Shown here piece after piece: positions 43,035 through 50,249 of a DNA stretch of 64,000 bases. A program made the position numbers and the translations under genes. The notes under the pieces were generated by a model. The model was not told where the DNA came from. It did not search any database and saw only the letters and a program-made list of their open reading frames with translations. The stretch comes from Nocardia vinacea NBRC 16497 (GTDB taxonomy: Bacteria > Actinomycetota > Actinomycetes > Mycobacteriales > Mycobacteriaceae), in the NCBI RefSeq assembly GCF_000308835.1, contig NZ_BAGN01000115.1, positions 48,887 to 112,886 on the forward strand, in the 5' to 3' direction. Every line of letters begins with the position of its first letter. Positions within the stretch are counted from its first letter, which is position 1.

Positions 43035-44081
43035 ATGCGATACCCAACAGCGTGCATACTCCCACCCGACCTACTGCAGTCGGTCGCACGTGAACTCCCG
43101 CCGAAACAGCGAGCAGAACTGCTGGCATCCATGGATCTGGACAACAGCATCCGAATGCTGCGGGCCGAAGCCGTCGGCCGCCAGGGACCACAACCGCAAC
43201 AAGCGGTCGGCGCGGTATCGAATGGGGTACCGCAGCGATCGATCTTCGACCAGCGGCATTCCACTGCGACGGTGCCGGGCACGCTTGTTCGAGCCGAAGG
43301 TCAGCCGCCGGTTGCAGACCCGTCGATCAACGCCGCCTACGACAATTTCGGCGAAACCTATGATTTCTACTGGAACGTCTTCCAACGCGACTCCATCGAC
43401 GACCAGGGCATGCCGATTGCCGCGATGGTCCATTTCGGCACGAAGTACGACAACGCGTTCTGGGATGGACAGGGACACATGTTCTTCGGTGACGGAGGCA
43501 GCCAGGTATTCACCGACACCACCCGCAGCCTCGATGTGGTTGCGCACGAGTTGACCCATGGAGTCACCCAGTTCGAGGCTAATCTCACCTATTCCAACCA
43601 GTCCGGCGCACTCAACGAATCCATCTCCGACGTGTTCGGATCGCTGGTGAAGCAGTACCACCTGGCCCAAACCGCCGATCAAGCCGACTGGTTGATCGGC
43701 GCGGACATCGTGGGACCGCTGTTGTCGCCTGCATTGCGATCGCTGAAAGCCCCCGGCACAGCCAACCCGCACGACAACCAACCCGCCGATATGTCCAAAT
43801 ACGTGCAGACCACCAGGGACAACGGCGGCGTCCACATCAACTCGGGCATCCCGAACCACGCCTTTTATGTGCTCGCCACCACGCTGGGCGGGGAAGCGTG
43901 GAAGACGCCGGGAACAGTCTGGTACGACGCGCTCGTCGACCCCGGGCTCAAACCCAACGCCACCTTCAGCAACTTCGCCGCATTGACGTTGAAACAGGCC
44001 CGCTACCGTTTCGGAAGGGTCAGCACCGAAGCACACGCGGTGGAATCTGCATGGGATGCTGTGAAAGTTTCGCTGCGTTGA
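43035..44081 (+). CDS. protealysin-like M4-family metalloprotease
   Basis: A 348-residue thermolysin-type protease. The zinc site VVAHELTHGVTQ and the third ligand in GALNESISDVFGS are intact, and the C-terminal His region GGVHINSGIPNHAFY is present. There is no signal peptide. The short N-terminal propeptide carries CILPPDLLQSV, corresponding to the PPYL element of protealysin precursors, a group whose members act in cytoplasm or leave by unusual routes. ATG 43035 follows GGAG. It is followed after 29 bases by an emfourin-type inhibitor, the standard protealysin operon arrangement. Confidence 0.88.
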   Translation: MRYPTACILPPDLLQSVARELPPKQRAELLASMDLDNSIRMLRAEAVGRQGPQPQQAVGAVSNGVPQRSIFDQRHSTATVPGTLVRAEGQPPVADPSINAAYDNFGETYDFYWNVFQRDSIDDQGMPIAAMVHFGTKYDNAFWDGQGHMFFGDGGSQVFTDTTRSLDVVAHELTHGVTQFEANLTYSNQSGALNESISDVFGSLVKQYHLAQTADQADWLIGADIVGPLLSPALRSLKAPGTANPHDNQPADMSKYVQTTRDNGGVHINSGIPNHAFYVLATTLGGEAWKTPGTVWYDALVDPGLKPNATFSNFAALTLKQARYRFGRVSTEAHAVESAWDAVKVSLR

Positions 44082-44110
44082 ACCGCACGGCCACGAATAC
44101 CATCGTGTGT

Positions 44111-44428
44111 ATGGCCACATCCGACGTACATCTCGAATTCCGGCGAAGCGGCGGCCTCGCCGGAATAGAGATGACAACCTCGGTCGACGCGCGCGACCTG
44201 CCCGCCGAGCAGGCGCCGGTCATCACAGATCTGCTCAACGACACATTGCTCGAGCAGGACACGCCGACACATCGTCCGCCGATGCCGGATCAGTTCGACT
44301 ACGAACTCACCGTCACCGACGGCCATCGGACCAGTACCTATCACTGGACCGATATGCAGATCCCCGACGCAGCACAACCGCTGATCGCCGAACTCGCCGA
44401 ACGCTCCGAACCGGATCCGGCTACCTGA
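44111..44428 (+). CDS. emfourin-type inhibitor of M4 proteases
   Basis: A 105-residue protein with the emfourin pattern: HLEFRRSGGLAGIEMTTSVD near the start, the Leu-Pro segment DLPAEQAPVITDLLND, then FDYELTVTDGHRTSTYHWTD and the closing QPLIAELAE. Emfourins bind the M4 active site and block it; their genes normally follow protealysin-like genes, as here. ATG 44111 is two codons after a possible GTG (44105). Function is inferred from the pairing plus the family motifs. Confidence 0.82.
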   Translation: MATSDVHLEFRRSGGLAGIEMTTSVDARDLPAEQAPVITDLLNDTLLEQDTPTHRPPMPDQFDYELTVTDGHRTSTYHWTDMQIPDAAQPLIAELAERSEPDPAT

Positions 44429-44467
44429 AGCAGATCGCTCGACAAGAAGGCAACCACTGTGGATGGC

Positions 44468-45457
44468 CTAACCGGTATCGGCCGCACGGAGTTTCACAAG
44501 TAGCGGTTCGGCGGCCTCGGCGAGGAACCGGTCCTGCTGTTCGTCGCCGATTTCGACGACGGCGATGTCGGTGAACCCGGCGTCCTGGTAGGGCCGCACC
44601 GCCGCCACGATGGCGTCGAGATCGGGGCCACACGGGATCGTCTCGGCGACATCTTGCGGGCGCACGAACTGCGTCGCGGCCGCGAAACTCGCCGGCGTCG
44701 GCAGATTCGAGTTGACATCCCAGCCGCCTGCCGACCACCGGAACTGTTCGTGGGCGCGCTGAATTGCTTTGTCTCGATCGGTATCCCAGCTGATCGGCAG
44801 TTGCCCGGTCACGCGCGACCGCGCCCCGGCGGACTCTTTCGCGCGGATGCTATGCCACGACCGAACGAGTTCGGCATCGGGACTGGTGCTGACCATCTCA
44901 TCGGCCAAAGGGGCGAATCGCTGTACCGATCGTGGTCCGGATACCGCGACCGCGATCGGTACCGGCTGATCCGGCAGGTCCCAGACCTTAGCGGCGTCGA
45001 CCCGATACCACTGGCCGAGTCGGCTGACCGTCCCGCCCGCGTGCAGGTCACGAATGATGCCGATGGCCTCCGCGAGTCGCTCCAACCGTTCCTCGAGTCC
45101 GGGCCAGCCCGCACCGATGACGTGCTCGTTGAGACTCTCACCGCTTCCGAGCCCAAGAGTGAACCGCCCTTCGACCAGGATCTGCAACGTCGCCGCCTGC
45201 TGCGCCACAATCGCCGGGTGGTAGCGCATGGTCGGGCATGTTACGTAGGTCATCAACGGGATGCGCTGTGTCGCCTGTGCGACGGCCCCGAGGGTGGTCC
45301 AGGTGTTCGGTGCGTGTCCCTGCTCCTCGAGCCACGGTGCGTAGTGGTCGCTGCTGACCAGGAAATCGAATCCTGCCTCCTCGGCGGCGACCGCATAGCG
45401 GACGAGTTCGCGCGGGCCGCTCTGCTCGGTCATCAGTGTGTATCCGAATCGGGTCAC
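44468..45457 (-). CDS. F420-dependent luciferase-like oxidoreductase (TIGR03557-like)
   Basis: A 329-residue LLM-class enzyme close to F420-dependent glucose-6-phosphate dehydrogenase-like proteins. Key parts are GYTLMTEQSGPRELVRYAVA, DFLVSSDHYAPWLEEQGHAP and GRFTLGLGSGESLNEHVIG, and the late DAGFTDIAVVEIGDEQQDRF is typical of the TIGR03557 group. Exact substrate unknown. The GTG start has AAGGAG before it. It converges on the emfourin gene. Confidence 0.9.
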   Translation of the reverse strand: MTRFGYTLMTEQSGPRELVRYAVAAEEAGFDFLVSSDHYAPWLEEQGHAPNTWTTLGAVAQATQRIPLMTYVTCPTMRYHPAIVAQQAATLQILVEGRFTLGLGSGESLNEHVIGAGWPGLEERLERLAEAIGIIRDLHAGGTVSRLGQWYRVDAAKVWDLPDQPVPIAVAVSGPRSVQRFAPLADEMVSTSPDAELVRSWHSIRAKESAGARSRVTGQLPISWDTDRDKAIQRAHEQFRWSAGGWDVNSNLPTPASFAAATQFVRPQDVAETIPCGPDLDAIVAAVRPYQDAGFTDIAVVEIGDEQQDRFLAEAAEPLLVKLRAADTG

Positions 45458-45605
45458 TGTCGCTCCTTCGCTCGGCGCTGGATATCGGGGGGCTACCCGT
45501 CTACCGCGTAGTTATCGGGAGCGCTCCCCACCCATACGACGAACGGGAAAGCCGAGATCTCCGAGACAGCGTCCTCGATAATCACCGGCCGCGGATAGGC
45601 GCCGG

Positions 45606-45728
45606 TCAACTCGGGGTTTCGCCTATCGCCTCGCACACCATGTCGAGCGCGACTTCAACCGCCACCGTCCGTCTCGACCGCAGGGCTGCCGCGGCCACTC
45701 GGCTCGCACCATCATCGATTCTGGACAT
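45606..45728 (-). CDS. possible small ORF, 40 aa, downstream of the CHAP gene
   Basis: A leftward frame begins at ATG 45728 and encodes MSRIDDGASRVAAAALRSRR followed by 20 more residues before a TGA. G/C third-position bias is good, but the ribosome binding site is only GGGTGG. The composition is basic and helical. It lies in the 335-base gap between the CHAP and luciferase-like genes, which otherwise holds nothing I recognise. Confidence 0.35.
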   Translation of the reverse strand: MSRIDDGASRVAAAALRSRRTVAVEVALDMVCEAIGETPS

Positions 45729-45792
45729 CGAACCCACCCTATCGACTCCGGCAGCCTCTCCCGATAGTTCGCCGGGCCCCGGCCCAAGGCGG

Positions 45793-46863
45793 CTACGCGT
45801 TGACCGGGGTCTTGGCCGGCGGGTGTATGACGCCGGTGAAATTTCCGCTGGCGAGGTTGTAGGTGTGCTGGCGTACGGCGTCGCCGGAGTTGCCTTCGAT
45901 GGTGGTGATGCTATTGCCGTTGCGGGCCACCACTACACCGATGTGGTGTTGGCCGCCGAAAACAACGAGGTCCCCGGGGCGGGCGCTCGACATGTCGCTA
46001 TCGGCCAAGCCCTTACTGGCGGCGTCGGACCAGACGCTGGGCACGTAGTTCTTGTTGCTCCAGTCGACGTCGATCCCGGACTTTTTCCAGACCCAGGTGG
46101 CGAAGGACGCGCACCATGCGTCGTCGATGTTGTACGGCCGGTTCACGTGGTTGGTTCCGGTTTCGGCGACGCCGAGTTCGTTCGCGGCGAATCCCTTGAT
46201 CTTGTCGATGGTGCTGGCGTCGGCGGGTGGCACATAGCTGTGGCCGGACCACGGAGTCGTCAACGGCGCCGTGGTCCCGCCGTAGCCACTGCTCGTCGGG
46301 TTGTCGGGGGCGGAGTTGTTGATGTGGTCGGCATGGCGCTGGATGTCCGTCGCGGCGCCCCACATCCGCTCCTCTACTGTCGCGGCGGTAGTGGCGCATG
46401 CGGTCCGCAGTGGGCCCTCCACCGTTTCCGGCCAGTATTTTCGGCCTGCCGCGTCGATGCTCGCTCCGGGTACGTTCGCCGCGTCGTTGATGGTGCCTTG
46501 AAGTTGTTTCACCGCTGCCTCGATGTCGACATATGCGTCGCCCGCCACGGAGTAGGTTCCGTAGGTCGAGCTGTCGACGCCTTCGTCGTTCGCGTCCATC
46601 GAGGCTTCGATGTCCCGCAGTGCCGAGACGGTTTCGTTGTGGTTGGTGGTCGCGATCGACTGATTCTTGTCGTCGACAATCTTCTTGTCCTGCAGCAGTT
46701 TCACGAATTTCGGGGCCCTCGAAGGTGTGCCCGCGCCCAGGTTGTCGACATTGGCTTGGACCGCCGCGTGGGTAGCACCGACAATGGCTTTGAGCGCATC
46801 CGACGCGTAATCGGGAACGGTCAGCTCCGGAATGATCCGATAGTGGTCGACCGTCGGGCTCAT
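45793..46863 (-). CDS. CHAP-domain cell-wall hydrolase with helical N-terminal half
   Basis: A 356-residue protein. Residues 1-200 are mostly helical and lack a signal peptide, resembling the WXG/Esp-like modules of type VII secretion cargo (Trp-rich EERMWGAATDIQRHADHIN). Residues 220-350 form a CHAP amidase/endopeptidase: AWCASFATWVWKKSG (catalytic Cys), GDLVVFGGQHHIGVVVARN (catalytic His) and TTIEGNSGDAVRQ (polar residue). It is predicted to cut peptidoglycan. Export by an ESX-type route is inferred from the missing signal and helical front. A structured dyad lies just upstream of its start. Confidence 0.85.
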   Translation of the reverse strand: MSPTVDHYRIIPELTVPDYASDALKAIVGATHAAVQANVDNLGAGTPSRAPKFVKLLQDKKIVDDKNQSIATTNHNETVSALRDIEASMDANDEGVDSSTYGTYSVAGDAYVDIEAAVKQLQGTINDAANVPGASIDAAGRKYWPETVEGPLRTACATTAATVEERMWGAATDIQRHADHINNSAPDNPTSSGYGGTTAPLTTPWSGHSYVPPADASTIDKIKGFAANELGVAETGTNHVNRPYNIDDAWCASFATWVWKKSGIDVDWSNKNYVPSVWSDAASKGLADSDMSSARPGDLVVFGGQHHIGVVVARNGNSITTIEGNSGDAVRQHTYNLASGNFTGVIHPPAKTPVNA

Positions 46864-46926
46864 CGCAGCACCCCGTTGCCCCTCGGCTGTGGACCGACGA
46901 ATCGCGACATCCGTAATCCTCTACTC

Positions 46927-46991
46927 ACAGGGACCGATGCGATTCGAGTATCGGCCATTCCCAGAATCGGGAATGACGCTCCAGTCCCTGT
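46927..46991. promoter_or_regulatory. nested inverted repeats (possible three-way-junction element)
   Basis: An outer stem ACAGGGAC (46927-46934) with GTCCCTGT (46984-46991) encloses two inner dyads: CCGAT with ATCGG and, more clearly, CATTCCC (46956-46962) with GGGAATG (46969-46975). The element lies between the enoyl-CoA hydratase stop and the CHAP start on the leftward strand. It could be a terminator for the hydratase, a structured leader of the CHAP mRNA, or an operator. Confidence 0.5.
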
Positions 46992-47012
46992 TGAAAGAGT
47001 CCCCTGGCGGTG

Positions 47013-47792
47013 CTAATCGGGCCAGACGGGCGGGCGCTTCGCCAGGAAGGCCGCCATCCCTTCGCGGGCGCCAGGAAGTTGGGCGGCGGCGGCCATGACT
47101 TCCAGGGCGAGGGCGTAGGCATCTGCTTCAGGGCGGTCGAGTTGGCTGTAGAGAGTGCGTTTGCCGAGTGCCTTGCTGGCCCGGCTGCCCCGGGTGGCGC
47201 GGGCGAGCAACTCGTCCACGGCGGTGTCCAGCTCAGCGTCTGGCACCGCTCGGTTGATCAGGCCCCATTGTTCGGCGGTGCGGGCATCGATCGGGTCGCC
47301 GGTGAGGGCCAGTTCCATCAGGCGTTTACGGCCGACGGCGCGCGCGACCGGCACAGCCGGGGTATGGCAGAACCAGCCACCCTTGCCGCCGGGAAGTGCG
47401 AACCCGGCCGATTCGGCGGCGACGGCCAGATCGCATGAGGCCACCAGCTGGCAGCCGGCGGCCGTGGCCAGACCGTGTACCCGGGCGATCACCACCTGCG
47501 GCACCGACTCGATGGTCGACATGAGCTCGGTGCACAGTGTGAGCAGTTCCCGCACGCCGAGCAGGTCGCGGGCGGCCACGTCGGCGAAATCATGTCCCGC
47601 GGAGAACACCGGACCGTGCGCCCCGAGAACTATCCCGGTCGCGTCGGTCTCGCCGACGGCCCGGAACGAGGCGAGCAGTTCGGCCAGATGCTCGCCCGAC
47701 AGGGCATTGCGCCGCTCCGGCCGGTTCATGGTGATGCGCACCGTGTCGCCATCCCGCGCGACCAGCAAATGCCGATACTCCAAGGCGGTCAT
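47013..47792 (-). CDS. enoyl-CoA hydratase/isomerase family protein
   Basis: A 259-residue crotonase-fold protein. The oxyanion-hole segments GPVFSAGHDFADVAARDLLG and HGLATAAGCQLVASCDLAVA, the PGGKGGWFCHTPAVPVARAV element and the C-terminal RPPVWPD fit the family. The acid/base Glu normally found after GC is not at its usual place (CQLVASCDL), so it may be a hydratase-like protein with altered chemistry, such as an isomerase or an inactive member. ATG 47792 follows GGTGGAG. Substrate unknown. Confidence 0.85.
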   Translation of the reverse strand: MTALEYRHLLVARDGDTVRITMNRPERRNALSGEHLAELLASFRAVGETDATGIVLGAHGPVFSAGHDFADVAARDLLGVRELLTLCTELMSTIESVPQVVIARVHGLATAAGCQLVASCDLAVAAESAGFALPGGKGGWFCHTPAVPVARAVGRKRLMELALTGDPIDARTAEQWGLINRAVPDAELDTAVDELLARATRGSRASKALGKRTLYSQLDRPEADAYALALEVMAAAAQLPGAREGMAAFLAKRPPVWPD

Positions 47793-48035
47793 ATCTCCAC
47801 CGTAGATCCCTCCGGGCAACGACACCTCCGGAGTGATCCGGAAAAGGTGACCGCGCCCGCCGCGGGATCGCATCCAGATCGAATCCACCGATGCGGCGCG
47901 AGCTGTCTGCTCGGATAGGTGTGGTCGGCCTGATGCGCGATTTCTGCTGAGCAGCGTGTTGAAGCGAGTTGCCGCGTTCTGATCTATAGCCTCGTTCACG
48001 ATTGTGACGGTGTCGGACCGGATGTGAGGTGTTCG

Positions 48036-49211
48036 ATGCGAGTTGTCCATGCGGGTAAGCAAGTGGCGGCGGTGGTCACATTCGGTATCGCACTCCTGAT
48101 GCCTATCGCCCCGGTGCATGCAGAAACTGCGGGAACCCTGATCGCGGAGTACCCGCTACCCGACGGTTCGCGCGGGATCTCCGATGCCGATGGCTCAGTG
48201 ATCGAGTACTGGATGCGCGGCTCGAACGGGACGACGCAGCCGGCCAGCGGAGCGCTGTACGTCCCGGCCGGTACCCCGCCGTCGTCCGGCTGGCCGATCA
48301 TCGCCTACGACCACGGCACCAGCGGGCTCGGACCAGGCTGCGGTGGCCAGTCCGATCCGCTCGAGCACCCCGCCCAGACGATTGCGGGGGATGAAGATTC
48401 GCTGCTCCAGTACCTGGCGTCGCAGGGATTCGCCGTGGTCGCGCCCGATTACCTCGGCCTCGGCGTCTTCGACACCGGACCGCATCCATACCTGGGGATC
48501 GATACCGAGGCCACGGCCACGATCGACCTCGTGCGCGCCGCCCGCGCCGCGCACCCGGAATTGTCGCGGACGTGGGCGGTCATGGGCGCGTCGCAGGGCG
48601 GGCAAGCCGCGCTCGGCACCGGCCACCTGCAGGCTACCGATGCGCCGGACCTGGACTTCCGTGGCACCATCGCGATCGACCCCGAGTCCGATGTGGAGAA
48701 GCTTGCACCGCTGTTCGGGCCGGGCACTCCGACCCCGTCCGTCATCGCGGACGGTTTCGTGGATCTGCTCGTCAGCATCTTGGCAGGGCTGCGCGCCGCC
48801 CGACCCGAGGTGAACGTCGACGAATACCTCACCCCCGAGGGCCGGTCCGTGCTCGACAGTGTCGGCGCGATGTGCACACCCCAGATCATGGACCGCGTCC
48901 GCGGCCTCAGCATCGGCGAGTTGCTGGCGAAACCCCTGTCCGTCGCGCCCATCCCCGCTGCCGCCGACGCCTACATGACCGTACCCACCACTGGTTACAA
49001 CGCCCCGATCCTGTTGTGCATCAACATCACCGACACCACCGTCCCGTCCCCGCTGCACGGCCTCCTCGCCGCCCAACTCGCCGCGAACGGCGTCGACTTC
49101 CACACCGTCCTGGGCACCGACAAGCACACGCAACTCAACCCCCAGATGTGGGCTGCCATCGAGCAGTTCGTGGCCCGCATTCGATCCGACCCGGCCATCG
49201 GTAACCCCTGA
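48036..49211 (+). CDS. secreted LIP-family lipase/esterase
   Basis: A 391-residue alpha/beta hydrolase with a Sec signal (AVVTFGIALLMPIAPVHAET, cleavage after VHA). The core shows IIAYDHGTSGLGPGCGG, DYLGLGVF, the nucleophile elbow VMGASQGGQAA, and a late Asp and His (ITDTTVPSPLHG, LGTDKHTQLNP). The length and layout match secretory lipases of the LIP family of mycolata, which act on short to medium acyl esters or polyesters. ATG 48036 is preferred to GTG 48024. Confidence 0.88.
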   Translation: MRVVHAGKQVAAVVTFGIALLMPIAPVHAETAGTLIAEYPLPDGSRGISDADGSVIEYWMRGSNGTTQPASGALYVPAGTPPSSGWPIIAYDHGTSGLGPGCGGQSDPLEHPAQTIAGDEDSLLQYLASQGFAVVAPDYLGLGVFDTGPHPYLGIDTEATATIDLVRAARAAHPELSRTWAVMGASQGGQAALGTGHLQATDAPDLDFRGTIAIDPESDVEKLAPLFGPGTPTPSVIADGFVDLLVSILAGLRAARPEVNVDEYLTPEGRSVLDSVGAMCTPQIMDRVRGLSIGELLAKPLSVAPIPAAADAYMTVPTTGYNAPILLCINITDTTVPSPLHGLLAAQLAANGVDFHTVLGTDKHTQLNPQMWAAIEQFVARIRSDPAIGNP

Positions 49212-49414
49212 GTCCGCCCTCGTCCCTCGTGGTAGGGGCATCGGTGCTCGATCGCGAGTTGCTCGGGGCCTTTGCCGACCACTTCGTCGACGCCGCCTCA
49301 GCAGTGCCTATAGGCCCACGAGAGTGGGACCAGTGGCCCTGTCCCCGCCACGATCGAGCAAATACTGTCGGCCAACAAAGTCATCCACGAACGAGCCAGC
49401 AAGAGGGGTACGAG

Positions 49415-49672
49415 ATGACGTCGGTGAGATCGGATAGAGCCACGCCAGACGTCGTTGTCACCGATGCGATCGAGCATCTCCGACACGACTTTCCCGCCGT
49501 CGCCGCCGACGTTCTGCACGCCGCCGCCGCCCGCGCGCAACACGACCTCTGCGATGCGCCGGCCAGTTGGTTGCCAGAACTCGCCGAGCGGTTGGCGTGG
49601 TGGCGGCTCGAAACGGCTTCGGGCGGGTTCCGCCGATGGAGTCTGGTCCCTTCTGCGGCAACGACCCCCTGA
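49415..49672 (+). CDS. hypothetical three-helix protein, 85 aa
   Basis: A short helical protein (DAIEHLRHDFPAVAADVLHA, CDAPASWLPELAERLAWWRL) of unknown family. The ATG follows GAGGGG at a good distance and codon bias is coding-like. A simple helical domain of this kind appears as a small conserved protein in actinobacterial genomes; no function is known. It converges on the deazaflavin gene across a GC-rich stretch. Confidence 0.6.
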   Translation: MTSVRSDRATPDVVVTDAIEHLRHDFPAVAADVLHAAAARAQHDLCDAPASWLPELAERLAWWRLETASGGFRRWSLVPSAATTP

Positions 49673-49705
49673 CGGTCACGACAGGTTCGCGGGGGTCGGT
49701 CGCCG

Positions 49706-49725
49706 GCCCGCGCGTGCCCGCGGGC
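49706..49725. terminator. candidate GC-rich hairpin between converging genes
   Basis: GCCCGCG and CGCGGGC pair across the 6-base loop CGTGCC. It lies 34 bases after the hypothetical gene stop and 13 bases before the end of the Ddn-like gene. The stem is only 7 bp, so confidence is moderate. Confidence 0.4.
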
Positions 49726-49737
49726 GGGCAACGGCTA

Positions 49738-50193
49738 TCAGATCGGCCGAGCGTTGATCTCATCAGCGATTGGTGTCAGGGTGACCAGAGGAATTGTTCG
49801 GGTGGTCATTTCCTGATAGTCGGCGTAGCCGGGGTGGGCTGCGATGACGTCGGGCCAGAGCTTGTCCCGCTCGGCCGATGACAGGACGAGAGCGGTCATC
49901 GGCCGGTTCGAGCCTTGCTTGAGTGAAACCTGGACTGTGGGGTTCGCGCGCAGGTTGTGCAGCCATGCCGGGTCGGTGGGATCTCCGCCGCGGGAGGCGA
50001 CGATGACGATCGTGTCGCCGTCGATGATCGGTGCGGTGAGGATGACGGTGTGCGGTCGGCCGGATCTACGGCCTGTCGTGGTCAGCGAGATCGTCGGCAT
50101 GCCCTTGAAGGTTGTGCCGAGGACGCCGCCGCTGATCTTTATCACCGTACGGTGGATGGTGTTCAAGGTCTTGAGCTTACGATCGGTCGGCAT
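49738..50193 (-). CDS. nitroreductase/deazaflavin (F420)-dependent reductase, Ddn-like
   Basis: A 151-residue split-barrel F420 reductase, second of its type in the window. The cofactor loop ISLTTTGRRSGRPHTVILTA, the central VASRGGDPTDPAWLHNLRAN and the closing VIAAHPGYADYQEMTTRTIP fit the family. It differs clearly from the copy at 13463-13873, so they are paralogues of old origin. ATG 50193 follows AAGGAG. Substrate unknown. Confidence 0.9.
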   Translation of the reverse strand: MPTDRKLKTLNTIHRTVIKISGGVLGTTFKGMPTISLTTTGRRSGRPHTVILTAPIIDGDTIVIVASRGGDPTDPAWLHNLRANPTVQVSLKQGSNRPMTALVLSSAERDKLWPDVIAAHPGYADYQEMTTRTIPLVTLTPIADEINARPI

Positions 50194-50249
50194 GGCCGCG
50201 CTCCTTCTGCTGGCTGATAAGTGATCTGCTACCCAGCTTCCGGGCGCGA

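Noticed and set aside
43071..44177. A 368-codon minus-strand frame
   Set aside because: It is antisense to the M4 protease and has no recognisable domain.
45436..47016. A 526-codon plus-strand frame
   Set aside because: It is antisense to the CHAP gene and is Val/Gly/Asp-rich in the way typical of a shadow frame.
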